64,000 bases of DNA, from NCBI GenBank assembly GCA_003612405.1, contig RAYR01000008.1:1-64000 (forward strand). The letters run 5' to 3'. Below, one piece after another: positions 32,700 to 42,379 of this stretch. Numbering within the stretch: the stretch's first letter is position 1; every line of letters begins with the position of its first letter. The DNA is from a bacterium 0.1xD8-71. GTDB taxonomy: Bacteria; Bacillota; Clostridia; Lachnospirales; Lachnospiraceae. The notes below the pieces were generated by a model. The model made no database searches. It was not told the DNA's origin and saw only the letters and a program-made list of their open reading frames with translations. Both the position numbers and the translations under genes were made by a program.

Positions 32700-34049
32700 C
32701 TATCGGCTCATTTCAAAGGCACGTTTCGGGCGTTTTTTTGCTCTTTCTGCCTGCTCAACTGCCTTTGATTGCTCTACTATCGACTGCACCTGTTCTCTGC
32801 CGAAATGACGCTCCAAACGCCCCAAATCAGACGCTTTTTCCTGCAATCGGTCTATGGTGTCGCTCTGCTCCATGACCTTATCCGTCAAGTGGCTAATCTG
32901 TATTTGTTGCCCGTCCACTTTGGCAGAAAATTTCTTGCTTTGCTCCGTAAGCTGTACGCACTTGATAGTCAGATTTTTAACGACTTCTTTCAATTTCTCC
33001 ACAAGCGGTAAAGCCTTTTTATCCCGATATGCTTTTGCGCTCATCAATGCCCCCGGCTCTGCCAACTGCCATTTCACATCTTCATCATAGGCATGGATAT
33101 TGCGCTCCATGACTTCCTTTGACTGAACCATTTTGTTGATTTCCTGCTGTAACTTTTTCTGCTGTTTCTCCAACTTCTCATTTTCGGATAACAGTTTTTC
33201 TTTATCCTCCGTCAGCGTTTCCGTCTGCTCTTTTAGAATATGATTTGTTGCGGAAAGTTCTGATACTTCCTGCCGGATCGCTTCACCCTCTTTCCGTATC
33301 TGTTCCGTTTCCTGTCCTGCCGCTATCTGCTGATGAAGAATGTCAGATAATTCCTCTTTACTACCGAAGATTGTCTGTTCCAGTTCCGCAACCTCTTTCT
33401 GCCGTTCCTGCTTCTCAAAATCGAGTACAGACAAATGCTTGTTATGTGTGCCTAACTGTTTCCACTGTACGCCATGCCGCCCCATGACTTTTGAAAGTTC
33501 CTGTTTCTCCGCTTCAATCCATTCGTTCCATTCCGTCATTCCCCTTGTGCCGCCTTTGAAACCCTGTTCCGACAATGCTCCTTTGAGGGAAACTCTCGTA
33601 TCAAGTCCACGCTTGCTGTTACGGATAAAGGGGACAAAATCAATGTGAATGTGCGGCGTCTGCTCGTCCATGTGCAAGTGACTTGAGAATACAAACAGGT
33701 TCGGATTTCTTTTCTGAAACCGTTCCATAAACTCACTTAAAATCTCTTTCGCCAACTGCCCCTCATTGCTCTGTACGTTCATATCGTCCTTATTGCCGAT
33801 TTGGAAGATAACTTCATAGAATAATTTCTCCTGCTTTCCCCGGCGTATCTTCTCATAGTAATCGTCAATCTTTCGGTCACTCCGTTTCTGTTTTGCGTTG
33901 TAGCGTTCCAGTGCTTCATCAAAAAGAGTATGATAGACCTCTTTTATATCCGAGTGGCAAAATTCCACGTTATCCCGGCTTCGTTCCTTATCTACATTTT
34001 TAGCTGTAAAGGCTCTTGTAATGTGGTTGACCGAACCTTTCCCAACCAT
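32700..34049 (-). CDS. MobV-family relaxase (Pre/Mob)
   Basis: I chose the ATG at 34049 (MVGKGSVNHITRAFTAKNVD) because GGAAAGG lies upstream; in-frame starts exist up to 34088. The metal-binding motif HMDEQTPHIHIDFVP (about residue 125) defines the MobV family, which nicks oriT to start conjugative mobilization. The tyrosine-containing region YNAKQKRSDRKIDDYYEKI precedes it. Residues about 230-420 are a long coiled coil (ELEQTIFGSKEELS..., LLSENEKLEKQQKKLQQEI), as in other MobV proteins. The oriT candidate lies directly upstream at 34108-34285. Confidence 0.92.
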   Translation of the reverse strand: MVGKGSVNHITRAFTAKNVDKERSRDNVEFCHSDIKEVYHTLFDEALERYNAKQKRSDRKIDDYYEKIRRGKQEKLFYEVIFQIGNKDDMNVQSNEGQLAKEILSEFMERFQKRNPNLFVFSSHLHMDEQTPHIHIDFVPFIRNSKRGLDTRVSLKGALSEQGFKGGTRGMTEWNEWIEAEKQELSKVMGRHGVQWKQLGTHNKHLSVLDFEKQERQKEVAELEQTIFGSKEELSDILHQQIAAGQETEQIRKEGEAIRQEVSELSATNHILKEQTETLTEDKEKLLSENEKLEKQQKKLQQEINKMVQSKEVMERNIHAYDEDVKWQLAEPGALMSAKAYRDKKALPLVEKLKEVVKNLTIKCVQLTEQSKKFSAKVDGQQIQISHLTDKVMEQSDTIDRLQEKASDLGRLERHFGREQVQSIVEQSKAVEQAERAKKRPKRAFEMSR

Positions 34050-34107
34050 GCCGCTAATTGTCCTTTCCAATAGGCATATCCTCCACATTCTATATACTGA
34101 TTTTACT

Positions 34108-34285
34108 GCGCCGACTAAGGCGCAAAGCGAAGTTTCTTCGCTTCGACTTTGTTACTTTCCCGAAAGTAACGCAAAAGCACTTTCGACAGGCTACGCTCTA
34201 TCAAAAGTGCCTTTGCGCCCTGCCGGGGGCAAGCTGTCCGTTGGACAGCATACCGTCCTTACGGACGGGGCGGCTTTTCGCCGCC
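34108..34285. other. oriT candidate: cluster of six inverted repeats upstream of the relaxase gene
   Basis: Within 180 bases there are GCGCC/GGCGC (34108-34123), GCGAAG/CTTCGC (34127-34141), GTTACTTTC/GAAAGTAAC (34151-34170), GCACTTT/AAAGTGC (34177-34210), GCTGTCC/GGACAGC (34233-34249), CCGTCC/GGACGG (34253-34268) and GGCGG/CCGCC (34269-34285). The region is non-coding and GC-richer than its flanks. A MobV nick site is expected next to one of these hairpins; the GCACTTT repeat enclosing ACAGGCTACGCTCTATC is my best candidate. Confidence 0.65.
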
Positions 34286-34362
34286 ATGTTACCGCCACGC
34301 TTCTAATCAAGGTAGCAAGATTACCCTATCTTTAGAAAAGGCAATCTTGCTATCTTCCTTTG

Positions 34363-35331
34363 CTACAAAGTCCAGTACCATTGATTTCCTACTTTCACAC
34401 TATCAATGTTCATTTCCTTTTTGGCGTTCCACAGTGTTTTCTTCTTGATACCTCTCTCCTTTGCCGCTTCTGTAATTTCATTGCAGGATAACTGCCCCTC
34501 TGCCAAAATCTCCGCAAGAAATGATTTAGCGTCCTTTGTTTTCTGTCCTCTGCTTTCGCCGGAAAGTAATTCTTCAACCGTAATATCATAAACACCCTCC
34601 CAAGTAAAACCGTTATCCTTATCCATGCGAAACGCTATTGAAGTTCCCTCCGGCGCAAGACTGCTTTTATCATGCGCTATCACACGCAGAGTTGTATCGT
34701 CTTTTATCCTGCCTACTACCAACACACTCCGGGCAGTAGCTTGAAAATCTATCGAACCCAATCCCCGGTAAGTAGATTTACTTCCACTTGCCTTATTCAT
34801 GTGACCGATAAGGACAATCGCACACCCATATTCTTCTGCAACATTTCCCAACTGCTTCAGCACTGGTCTGATTTCATTTGCCCGGTGCATATCCACATCT
34901 GCACCCAAATAGGCTTGTATTGGGTCTAACACAACCATTTTTGCCCCGGTTTCCTTTATTGCCCGGACGAGCCTTTCATCTGTCATGCTCAAACAATCTA
35001 TACTTTCATCAATCACCAACACCCGGTTACAGTCTGCTCCTGCTTCTAACAATCGGGGCTTTATGGTATCTTCCAAGCTGTCCTCTGCGTTCTGATAAAT
35101 TACATTGACCGGCTCTCTGCCCTCTTTTGTTTCCTCACAGGGAAGTGCTTCGCCTTTTGTGAGTAGTGCCGCAAGGTGCAGAATAAAAGTGGTCTTTCCC
35201 TCCCCCGGATCGCCTTGCACAATCGTCAGCTTTCCATAGGGAATATAAGGATACCACAACCAGTTGACCTCTCTTGCTTCTACATATTCCATGTTGATTA
35301 AACGATAATTTTTCTCTCTTTTTTCTTCCAT
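34363..35331 (-). CDS. RepA-like AAA ATPase
   Basis: The 322-residue protein has Walker A GDPGEGKTTF (near residue 40) and a Walker B region MVVLDPIQAYLGADV (near 135), followed by IVLIGHMNKASGSKSTYRGLGS, typical of RSF1010 RepA-like hexameric helicases (AAA_25). A C-terminal winged HTH (CNEITEAAKERGIKKKTLWNAKK) ends the protein. In mobilizable elements such proteins help replication of the circular form or transfer processing. It lies between the integrase gene and the oriT region, all on the minus strand. Confidence 0.85.
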   Translation of the reverse strand: MEEKREKNYRLINMEYVEAREVNWLWYPYIPYGKLTIVQGDPGEGKTTFILHLAALLTKGEALPCEETKEGREPVNVIYQNAEDSLEDTIKPRLLEAGADCNRVLVIDESIDCLSMTDERLVRAIKETGAKMVVLDPIQAYLGADVDMHRANEIRPVLKQLGNVAEEYGCAIVLIGHMNKASGSKSTYRGLGSIDFQATARSVLVVGRIKDDTTLRVIAHDKSSLAPEGTSIAFRMDKDNGFTWEGVYDITVEELLSGESRGQKTKDAKSFLAEILAEGQLSCNEITEAAKERGIKKKTLWNAKKEMNIDSVKVGNQWYWTL

Positions 35332-35357
35332 TTGCGTCCTCCACTAAAATAATTCGA

Positions 35358-35419
35358 TTGAGTTTCAGCAGAGCCTTTGTTATACTATATTTGCGAGATA
35401 TAAATACAACAGGCTCTGC
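35358..35419 (+). promoter_or_regulatory. Inverted repeat with embedded promoter downstream of integrase 2
   Basis: TTGAGT (35358-35363), a 17-base spacer and TATACT (35381-35386) form a good plus-strand promoter. Arms GCAGAGCCT (35368-35376) and AGGCTCTGC (35411-35419) surround the -10 box. Any transcript would be antisense to the integrase gene. The layout mirrors 28109-28171 in element 1. Confidence 0.55.
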
Positions 35420-35440
35420 CTTTGTAGTGAAATGTCCTTG

Positions 35441-36514
35441 TCAATCGACAGGGGCATTTTCACTTCTTGCGGCGTTTAACATATCTGCCACTTTCTTTTG
35501 CTGATTAGGATATAAATGTCCGTAAGTATTCAGCGTGATTTTAATATCCCTATGCCCTAACCGTTCCTTAATAATCAAAGGCTGTACGCCTTGATTGATA
35601 AGATACGCTACATGGCTATGACGTAAATCATGCACTCTAATCTGCTTTACGCCCGATTTCACACACGCACGTTTCAGCTTATGCTGTACCGCTTCTGCAA
35701 CAATCGGGAACAGTCTTTCATTATCCGGCAGACCATAACAGCGGTTCACATACATTTCAATCTCTTTTGTTAAAAACTGCGGAATGTCAATCACTCTAAC
35801 CGACTGTTCCGTTTTCGGCGTTGTAATAATATCTCTGCGCTCTGTTCTGTAATAAGTCTTAGTAATGCTGATTTGATTGTTCTCAAAATCGACATCTTCT
35901 TTTGTTAAAGCCAACATTTCCCCCTCTCTGCACCCCGTCCAAAAAAGGATTTCAAATATCACATAATATTTGCTTTCCCGGTCAATGCCGCTGATGAAAC
36001 AATCGTATTCGTCTTTCGTCCAAAAGTTCAGCTTGTCAGCGTCAGACTTTCCCATTTTCTTAACCTTTTTACATGGGTTATTGTTGAGATTGTAAATATT
36101 ACTTGCATGAGTAAACAATGCTGTAATCTGATTTTGCACCATGCGTAAATAAGTCTGCGAATACCCTTTTGCTCTGATAGCGTTCTGCCACTGGATAATG
36201 TCAGAGGGGCTTATTTCGTTCATTTGCTTATTCTCGAAATACGGTAATACATGGGCTTCTATCATGTACCGCTTGTTTTTTATCGTGCGTTCCTTTAGTT
36301 CTCCTGCCTTGTCCCGGAAATACACATCAACAAATGCGCCTAACATCATATCCATATTGGCAGATGTACTTTTCAGAAATTCTCTTTCCCATTCCAACGC
36401 TTCTTTTTTCGTGGCAAAACCACGCTTCTTTTTGTGCTTCTTCTCCCCTTTCCAGTTTTCGTAATAGCATTGAGCAGTCCATTTCCCGGTCTTTTCATCT
36501 CTTGAAGCAGACAT
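35441..36514 (-). CDS. int: Tyrosine integrase of element 2
   Basis: The 357-residue protein has the three-part Tn916-type layout: an AP2-like N-terminal arm-binding domain (residues 1-50, GKWTAQCYYENWKGEKK), a SAM-like core-binding domain (55-150) and a catalytic domain. Catalytic residues are R196 (TGCREGE), K234 (TPKTEQS), H295 and R298 (HDLRHS), H321 (GHRD) and Y331 (NTYGHLY). All are present, so it should be active. By position it recombines at the tuf core CCACCCTCACG; arm sites are probably the TAGAGCCA pairs. It is about 70 percent identical by eye to the broken integrase of element 1 in the catalytic half. Confidence 0.93.
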   Translation of the reverse strand: MSASRDEKTGKWTAQCYYENWKGEKKHKKKRGFATKKEALEWEREFLKSTSANMDMMLGAFVDVYFRDKAGELKERTIKNKRYMIEAHVLPYFENKQMNEISPSDIIQWQNAIRAKGYSQTYLRMVQNQITALFTHASNIYNLNNNPCKKVKKMGKSDADKLNFWTKDEYDCFISGIDRESKYYVIFEILFWTGCREGEMLALTKEDVDFENNQISITKTYYRTERRDIITTPKTEQSVRVIDIPQFLTKEIEMYVNRCYGLPDNERLFPIVAEAVQHKLKRACVKSGVKQIRVHDLRHSHVAYLINQGVQPLIIKERLGHRDIKITLNTYGHLYPNQQKKVADMLNAARSENAPVD

Positions 36515-36528
36515 TTCTTATCCCCCTT

Positions 36529-36729
36529 TCATGCGCTTTGGTTCGGCTGATTGTAACCATAAAACTTTGTTTCCCAAAATGCCTTTGGCACTTTCCCGGC
36601 AACAATAAGATAGCCTTTGCTCTGTAATTCTTCATTTAATTCTCTTATCAGTTTGTAAGCGTGTCCTTTGGAAACACCCAATGTTTCCGCAACTTCTCCG
36701 GCAGTCAATAAGTAGTTCTGTCCGTTCAT
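36529..36729 (-). CDS. Excisionase-like small HTH protein of element 2
   Basis: I chose ATG 36729 (MNGQNYLLTAGEVAETLGVS) giving 66 residues; an upstream start at 36747 is possible. HTH TAGEVAETLGVSKGHAYKLI is followed by the tail KVPKAFWETKFYGYN. It ends 14 bases before the integrase start and matches the element 1 protein at 29440-29637. A directionality-factor role is inferred from position and size. Confidence 0.75.
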   Translation of the reverse strand: MNGQNYLLTAGEVAETLGVSKGHAYKLIRELNEELQSKGYLIVAGKVPKAFWETKFYGYNQPNQSA

Positions 36730-36839
36730 GCAATCTCTCCTTATCATTTATTCCACTATTTATTAGTGTTAATGATATTCTAGCACCCTATATCATTTAT
36801 GTCAATAATTTTTATCTGTATTTTTCATATTTATTATTG

Positions 36840-36868
36840 TTGCCAATATTTATTGAAAGTGCTATACT
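36840..36868 (+). promoter_or_regulatory. Promoter of the element 2 XRE regulator
   Basis: TTGCCA (36840-36845), 17 bases, TATACT (36863-36868), followed 15 bases later by the AAAGAGGTAACGGC ribosome binding region and ATG at 36901. The flanking 150 bases between the divergent genes are very AT-rich. Confidence 0.7.
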
Positions 36869-36900
36869 ATAAGAAAGCAAAAAAGAAAAGAGGTAACGGC

Positions 36901-37524
36901 ATGGATAATACAATTCAGATAGCAGAACGGATAAAACAACTCCGCAAAAATCTAGGTTTGAACCAAAGTGAATTTTGCAAAAAGCTAGGCATAAAGCAAT
37001 CCACCCTATCCAGTTATGAAAACGGAACGGTATCTCCGTCCAACGAGGTACTCTATGCCATAGCAAAGCAATATCACGTTTCTTTGGATTGGCTTTTTGG
37101 TATTTCAGACAATGAATTTTCTTTATCATCTATGGGCGATATTATCAGTTTTCTTTTGGAGTTGAACGAGTTAAAAGAATTGCGCTATGAACTGGAAATC
37201 AACAATAAATTCTTCAATGACATAGAAACCGAAGATAACCGTTGGTATGCCAATATTAAATTCTATGGGAATGAAAAAGGACACTTATATAATGCGGATA
37301 TGTGTCAATTCCTTGCTTCTCTGAATGAGAGCCGGGAAAGTTTTGAATCTTACTTTACGCCAAAGGATATGTTTGATATTTGGAAAAAACAGAAAATTGC
37401 TGATTACTCCACTTTGCCAGTGACAAAGAAAGTGTATGAAGATATAGACAATACTACAAGAATGAAACTCCGAAATGAACATTTGGAGCAACAATTTAAG
37501 AAAAATCAGAGTGACAGCGAATAA
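36901..37524 (+). CDS. XRE-family regulator of element 2
   Basis: The ATG at 36901 (MDNTIQIAERIKQLRKNLGL) follows AGAGG and gives 207 residues. The HTH is NQSEFCKKLGIKQSTLSSYENGTVSPS (residues 20-45), followed by DWLFGISDN typical of phage and ICE repressors. The C-terminal 130 residues are unassigned. It is divergent from the excisionase and integrase genes and probably controls them. Its stop codon overlaps the first bases of the right arm motif pair. Confidence 0.87.
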   Translation: MDNTIQIAERIKQLRKNLGLNQSEFCKKLGIKQSTLSSYENGTVSPSNEVLYAIAKQYHVSLDWLFGISDNEFSLSSMGDIISFLLELNELKELRYELEINNKFFNDIETEDNRWYANIKFYGNEKGHLYNADMCQFLASLNESRESFESYFTPKDMFDIWKKQKIADYSTLPVTKKVYEDIDNTTRMKLRNEHLEQQFKKNQSDSE

Positions 37525-37546
37525 AAATAGAGCCATTTTAGAGCCA
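37524..37546. repeat. Right arm motif pair of element 2
   Basis: TAGAGCCA occurs twice with an 11-base period and matches the pair at 31337-31358. It lies about 140 bases from the tuf stop codon. Confidence 0.65.
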
Positions 37547-37618
37547 CAAGCCATTTTCAATGAAATTTCGGCAAGTGGCTTTTCCTTTTGTTCGCTATTA
37601 TTTTTAGGCATTAAGAAA

Positions 37619-37650
37619 CCGCAACCCCTTGATTTTTCAAAGGATTGCGG
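37619..37650 (-). terminator. Element-supplied terminator downstream of tuf
   Basis: CCGCAATCCTTTGA and its near complement TCAAGGGGTTGCGG flank a short loop, with GGTTTCTTAA after it on the minus strand. It is the first hairpin past the tuf stop (37685) and lies within element 2, so the element provides the tuf terminator. Confidence 0.65.
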
Positions 37651-37684
37651 TGCTTATTCTTATTATTTGGCTCTAATCACAAGA

Positions 37685-38872
37685 TTACTCAATGATTGTA
37701 GCAACCCTTCCAGAACCTACAGTACGACCACCCTCACGGATAGCAAAGGTAAGACCCTGCTCCATAGCGATAGGATGAATCAGTTCGATTGACATCTCTA
37801 CGTTATCACCAGGCATGCACATCTCTGTGCCTTCAGGCAGATTACATACACCTGTGATATCAGTTGTTCTGAAATAGAACTGAGGTCTGTAATTGTTGAA
37901 GAAAGGTGTGTGACGACCACCCTCGTCCTTGGTCAGTACGTATACCTGAGCTGTAAATTTCTTGTGGCAGGTAACTGTACCGGGTTTTGCAAGAACCTGT
38001 CCTCTCTCGATATCTGTTCTCTGGATACCACGAAGCAGAACACCTACGTTATCACCAGCCTGAGCCTCGTCAAGCAGCTTACGGAACATTTCAATACCGG
38101 TTACAACAGATTTCTGTGTCTCTTCCTTAACACCAATGATTTCTACATCATCAGACATATGCAGTGTACCACGCTCTACTCTACCGGTAGCAACGGTACC
38201 ACGGCCTGTGATAGAGAATACATCCTCGATAGGCATAAGGAAAGGCTTATCTGTATCACGCTGAGGATCCGGAATATAATCATCAACTGTGCTCATGAGC
38301 TCCATGATCTTGTCGCCCCACTCGCCGTTAGGATCTTCCAGAGCTTTCAGAGCGGAACCCTTAATGATCGGGCAGTCTGTGAACTCATACTCTTCCAACT
38401 GCTCTGTAATTTCCATCTCAACCAGCTCAAGCAGCTCAGGATCGTCAACCATATCGCACTTGTTCATGAATACTACGATATAAGGAACGCCTACCTGACG
38501 GGACAGAAGGATGTGCTCCTTTGTCTGAGCCATAACACCGTCTGTAGCAGCTACTACAAGGATAGCGCCGTCCATCTGTGCTGCACCGGTAATCATGTTC
38601 TTTACATAGTCAGCATGGCCAGGGCAGTCAACGTGTGCGTAGTGTCTCTTCTCTGTCTCATACTCAACGTGAGCGGTAGAGATTGTGATACCTCTTTCTC
38701 TCTCTTCGGGAGCTTTATCGATGTTCTCGAAATCTGTAGCTGTGTTACCGGCAACTCTCTCGGAAAGCACTTTGGTGATTGCTGCTGTCAGAGTGGTTTT
38801 ACCATGATCGACATGACCAATGGTACCAATATTACAATGGGGTTTGGTTCTTTCAAATTTAGCTTTAGCCAT
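37685..38872 (-). CDS. tuf: Elongation factor Tu
   Basis: The 395-residue protein is full length and clear over its entire sequence: [10 protein letters not shown] (P-loop), [19 protein letters not shown] and SALKALED for the GTPase domain, then the two beta-barrel domains ending [13 protein letters not shown]-Tu delivers aminoacyl-tRNA to the ribosome. It is the last gene of the rpsL-rpsG-fusA-tuf group, 116 bases after fusA. The last 54 bases are the integration target of the elements to its left: everything past the core at 37728-37738 has been supplied by element 2, yet the protein is unchanged. Confidence 0.99.
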   Translation of the reverse strand: MAKAKFERTKPHCNIGTIGHVDHGKTTLTAAITKVLSERVAGNTATDFENIDKAPEERERGITISTAHVEYETEKRHYAHVDCPGHADYVKNMITGAAQMDGAILVVAATDGVMAQTKEHILLSRQVGVPYIVVFMNKCDMVDDPELLELVEMEITEQLEEYEFTDCPIIKGSALKALEDPNGEWGDKIMELMSTVDDYIPDPQRDTDKPFLMPIEDVFSITGRGTVATGRVERGTLHMSDDVEIIGVKEETQKSVVTGIEMFRKLLDEAQAGDNVGVLLRGIQRTDIERGQVLAKPGTVTCHKKFTAQVYVLTKDEGGRHTPFFNNYRPQFYFRTTDITGVCNLPEGTEMCMPGDNVEMSIELIHPIAMEQGLTFAIREGGRTVGSGRVATIIE

Positions 38873-38988
38873 TTCTAAAGTCCTCCTTAAAATAATTTAC
38901 TTTCTTTGTTACAACAAATAATCCATAATTAATCAGCTATCTTTGATTATATTAAAGATTGCCAAGTTTTTCAAGCATTTTCTTTGTA

Positions 38989-41106
38989 TTACTTCGTCTT
39001 TGCCGCCAATACTTTTTCCTGAACATTCTTAGGAACCTGCTCGTACTTCTCAAAGAACATGGAATAGTTTCCGCGTCCCTGTGTCTTGGAACGTAAGTCT
39101 GTGGAATAACCGAACATTTCAGCAAGCGGTACATAACCTTTGACCATCTTGCCGCCGCCAACATCTTCCATACCTTCGATACGTCCGCGGCGAGAGTTGA
39201 TGTCACCGATAACATCACCCATATATTCCTCGGGCATGGTAACTTCCACTTTCATGATAGGCTCAAGCAGTACGGGGTTCGCTTTCTTCATGGCTTCCTT
39301 GAAACACATGGAACCTGCGATATGGAAAGCCATCTCTGAAGAGTCCACCTCATGGTAGGAACCGTCATATACGTTAGCAGAAATACCAAGTACAGGGAAT
39401 CCGCCAAGGATACCTGCCTTGGAAGCCTCTTCGATACCTTCGCCCACTGCCGGGATATATTCCTTGGGAATGGCACCACCGACTACAGAAGTTTCAAACT
39501 TGAATGTCTCCTCTCCGTTTGGATCCATGGGCTCGAATTTGACTTTACAGTGACCGTACTGTCCACGACCGCCGGACTGTTTTGCATATTTGTATTCCTG
39601 ATCCACAGGTTTGGTAAAGGTCTCTTTGTAGGCAACCTGAGGTGCTCCTACGTTAGCCTCCACCTTGAACTCACGCAGTAATCTGTCTACGATGATCTCC
39701 AGATGAAGCTCACCCATACCTGCGATGATTGTCTGTCCTGTCTCCTGGTCTGTATGGGCACGGAAGGTAGGATCCTCCTCTGCAAGTTTTGCCAGTGCCT
39801 CACCCATCTTGCCCTGTCCAGCCTTGGTCTTGGGCTCGATTGCCAGCTCGATAACCGGCTCCGGGAACTCCATGGACTCTAAGATAACAGGATGCTGCTC
39901 GTCACAGATAGTATCACCGGTTGTGGTGAACTTAAATCCTACTGCTGCAGCGATATCGCCGGAGTAAACTTTATCAAGTTCTGCTCTCTTGTTCGCATGC
40001 ATCTGTAAGATACGTCCGATACGCTCCTTCTTATCCTTTGTCGCATTATATACGTAGGAACCGGAATTACAGGTACCTGAATATACTCTGAAGAACGCCA
40101 GCTTACCGACGAAAGGATCCGCCATGATCTTAAATGCCAGTGCGGAAAAAGGCTCATCATCAGATGAATGTCTCTCAATCTCGTTGCCGTCCATATCGGT
40201 ACCCTTAATGGAAGCGATATCCGTAGGTGCCGGCATATACTCCAGGACTGCATCCAAAAGCTTCTGAACGCCTTTGTTTCTGTATGCGGAACCGCAGCAT
40301 ACAGGGATTGCCTTACACTCACAGGTCCCCTTGCGCAGTGCTGCCTTCAGCTGTTCCACAGAGGGTGTTTCTCCCTCCAGGTACATCATGGTCAGATCAT
40401 CATCCAGCTCACAGATTTTCTCAATCAGTTCATCACGGTACATAGCGGCATCGTCCGCCATATCTTCCGGAATATCTGTGATAGAGATATCTTCGCCCTT
40501 ATCATCATTATAGATATAGGCTTTCATCTCAAATAAGTCGATGATTCCCTTGAAGTCATCCTCTTTACCAATGGGCAGCTGTAAAATAATTGTGTTTTTA
40601 CCTAATCTTGTTCTGATCTGCTCTACAGCTCCATAGAAATTGGCACCTAAGATATCCATCTTATTGATAAATGCCATTCTGGGAACGTTGTAGGTATCAG
40701 CCTGTCTCCATACGTTTTCTGACTGTGGCTCCACGCCACCCTTCGCACAAAATACGCCTACGGCACCATCAAGTACACGGAGTGAACGCTCAACTTCTAC
40801 AGTAAAGTCAACGTGGCCAGGAGTATCAATGATGTTGATACGATGCTCTAATGCGCCGGCCTTCGGTTTGCAGTTCTCTTCCAAAGTCCAATGGCATGTA
40901 GTAGCGGCTGATGTGATCGTGATACCTCTTTCCTGCTCCTGCTCCATCCAGTCCATGGTAGCAGTGCCTTCATGAGTATCACCAATCTTATAGTTTACAC
41001 CAGTATAATAAAGGATACGCTCTGTCAATGTAGTCTTACCGGCATCGATATGAGCCATAATACCTATATTTCTGGTTCTCTCTAGTGGATATTCTCTTCC
41101 AGCCAA
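38989..41106 (-). CDS. fusA: Elongation factor G
   Basis: The 705-residue protein is full length with all five domains. GTPase motifs: [32 protein letters not shown]. The domain IV block [21 protein letters not shown] and the final domain V region match EF-G1, the translocase of the elongation cycle. It sits 21 bases downstream of rpsG and upstream of tuf. AAGGAGG-like ribosome binding site. No oddities. Confidence 0.99.
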   Translation of the reverse strand: MAGREYPLERTRNIGIMAHIDAGKTTLTERILYYTGVNYKIGDTHEGTATMDWMEQEQERGITITSAATTCHWTLEENCKPKAGALEHRINIIDTPGHVDFTVEVERSLRVLDGAVGVFCAKGGVEPQSENVWRQADTYNVPRMAFINKMDILGANFYGAVEQIRTRLGKNTIILQLPIGKEDDFKGIIDLFEMKAYIYNDDKGEDISITDIPEDMADDAAMYRDELIEKICELDDDLTMMYLEGETPSVEQLKAALRKGTCECKAIPVCCGSAYRNKGVQKLLDAVLEYMPAPTDIASIKGTDMDGNEIERHSSDDEPFSALAFKIMADPFVGKLAFFRVYSGTCNSGSYVYNATKDKKERIGRILQMHANKRAELDKVYSGDIAAAVGFKFTTTGDTICDEQHPVILESMEFPEPVIELAIEPKTKAGQGKMGEALAKLAEEDPTFRAHTDQETGQTIIAGMGELHLEIIVDRLLREFKVEANVGAPQVAYKETFTKPVDQEYKYAKQSGGRGQYGHCKVKFEPMDPNGEETFKFETSVVGGAIPKEYIPAVGEGIEEASKAGILGGFPVLGISANVYDGSYHEVDSSEMAFHIAGSMCFKEAMKKANPVLLEPIMKVEVTMPEEYMGDVIGDINSRRGRIEGMEDVGGGKMVKGYVPLAEMFGYSTDLRSKTQGRGNYSMFFEKYEQVPKNVQEKVLAAKTK

Positions 41107-41127
41107 GGTTTTTTCCTCCTTATATTA

Positions 41128-41820
<693 letters not shown>

Positions 41821-42240
41821 TTACTTCCCTGCTTTGGGTCTCTTAGCGCCGTACTTGGAACGAGCCTGTCTTCTGTTAGCGACTCCCGCAGTATCGAGGG
41901 TACCTCTGATGATGTGGTATCTCGTACCAGGTAAGTCTTTGACTCTTCCGCCACGAATAAGGACTACGCTATGCTCCTGAAGGTTGTGGCCTTCACCGGG
42001 GATATAGCTTGTCACTTCGATTCCGTTAGAAAGACGTACTCTGGCAATCTTTCTGAGCGCTGAGTTAGGCTTTTTAGGGGTTGCTGTCTTAACAGCTGTG
42101 CAGACACCTCTCTTCTGCGGAGAAGCTGTGTCAGTAGCAGCTTTATGAAGGGAATTGTATCCTTTCAGCAAAGCAGGTGCTGTGGACTTCTTTACAGATG
42201 TCTGACGACCCTTTCTGACTAACTGGTTAAATGTTGGCAT
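41821..42240 (-). CDS. rpsL: 30S ribosomal protein S12
   Basis: I chose ATG 42240 ([18 protein letters not shown]), preceded by AGGAGGTG, giving 139 residues; a longer open frame upstream is not coding. The conserved blocks [37 protein letters not shown] and [12 protein letters not shown] are present. K in TPKKPNS is the streptomycin-sensitive form. First gene of the str group, downstream of rpoC and separated from it by a strong terminator. Confidence 0.98.
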   Translation of the reverse strand: MPTFNQLVRKGRQTSVKKSTAPALLKGYNSLHKAATDTASPQKRGVCTAVKTATPKKPNSALRKIARVRLSNGIEVTSYIPGEGHNLQEHSVVLIRGGRVKDLPGTRYHIIRGTLDTAGVANRRQARSKYGAKRPKAGK

Positions 42241-42294
42241 TCTTTTCACCTCCTGTATGATTGATACTATGCCTCTTCGGCTTTTATGGCGCAC

Positions 42295-42349
42295 AAAAAA
42301 AACGTATTCACGTGCACACTCAAATAGTATACTTGCCCGTGAATACGTT
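42295..42349 (-). terminator. Terminator between rpoC and rpsL
   Basis: Twelve-base arms AACGTATTCACG and CGTGAATACGTT enclose 25 bases, and the minus strand continues into eight T. It lies 31 bases past the rpoC stop codon. The loop region also overlaps the expected rpsL promoter. Confidence 0.85.
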
Positions 42350-42379
42350 GTCAATACATTTTTCCTTGAAATTACTATA

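Larger units (their letters stand above)
31227..37738. mobile_element. Integrative mobilizable element 2 in the tuf 3' end
   Basis: About 6.5 kb between att site 2 and the functional tuf end, with paired TAGAGCCA arm motifs inside both ends. Gene order from the tuf side: XRE regulator (plus strand), excisionase-like, integrase, RepA-like ATPase, oriT candidate, MobV relaxase, small coiled-coil protein, methyltransferase. It has relaxase and oriT but no transfer machinery, as in integrative mobilizable elements. All core genes are intact, so it could still be mobile. Confidence 0.87.

Noticed and set aside
37910..38878. Long plus-strand open frame opposite tuf (322 codons), and similar ones opposite rpoB, rpoC and fusA
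   Set aside because: They are shadows of highly biased codons in the essential minus-strand genes; no ribosome binding site or family similarity.
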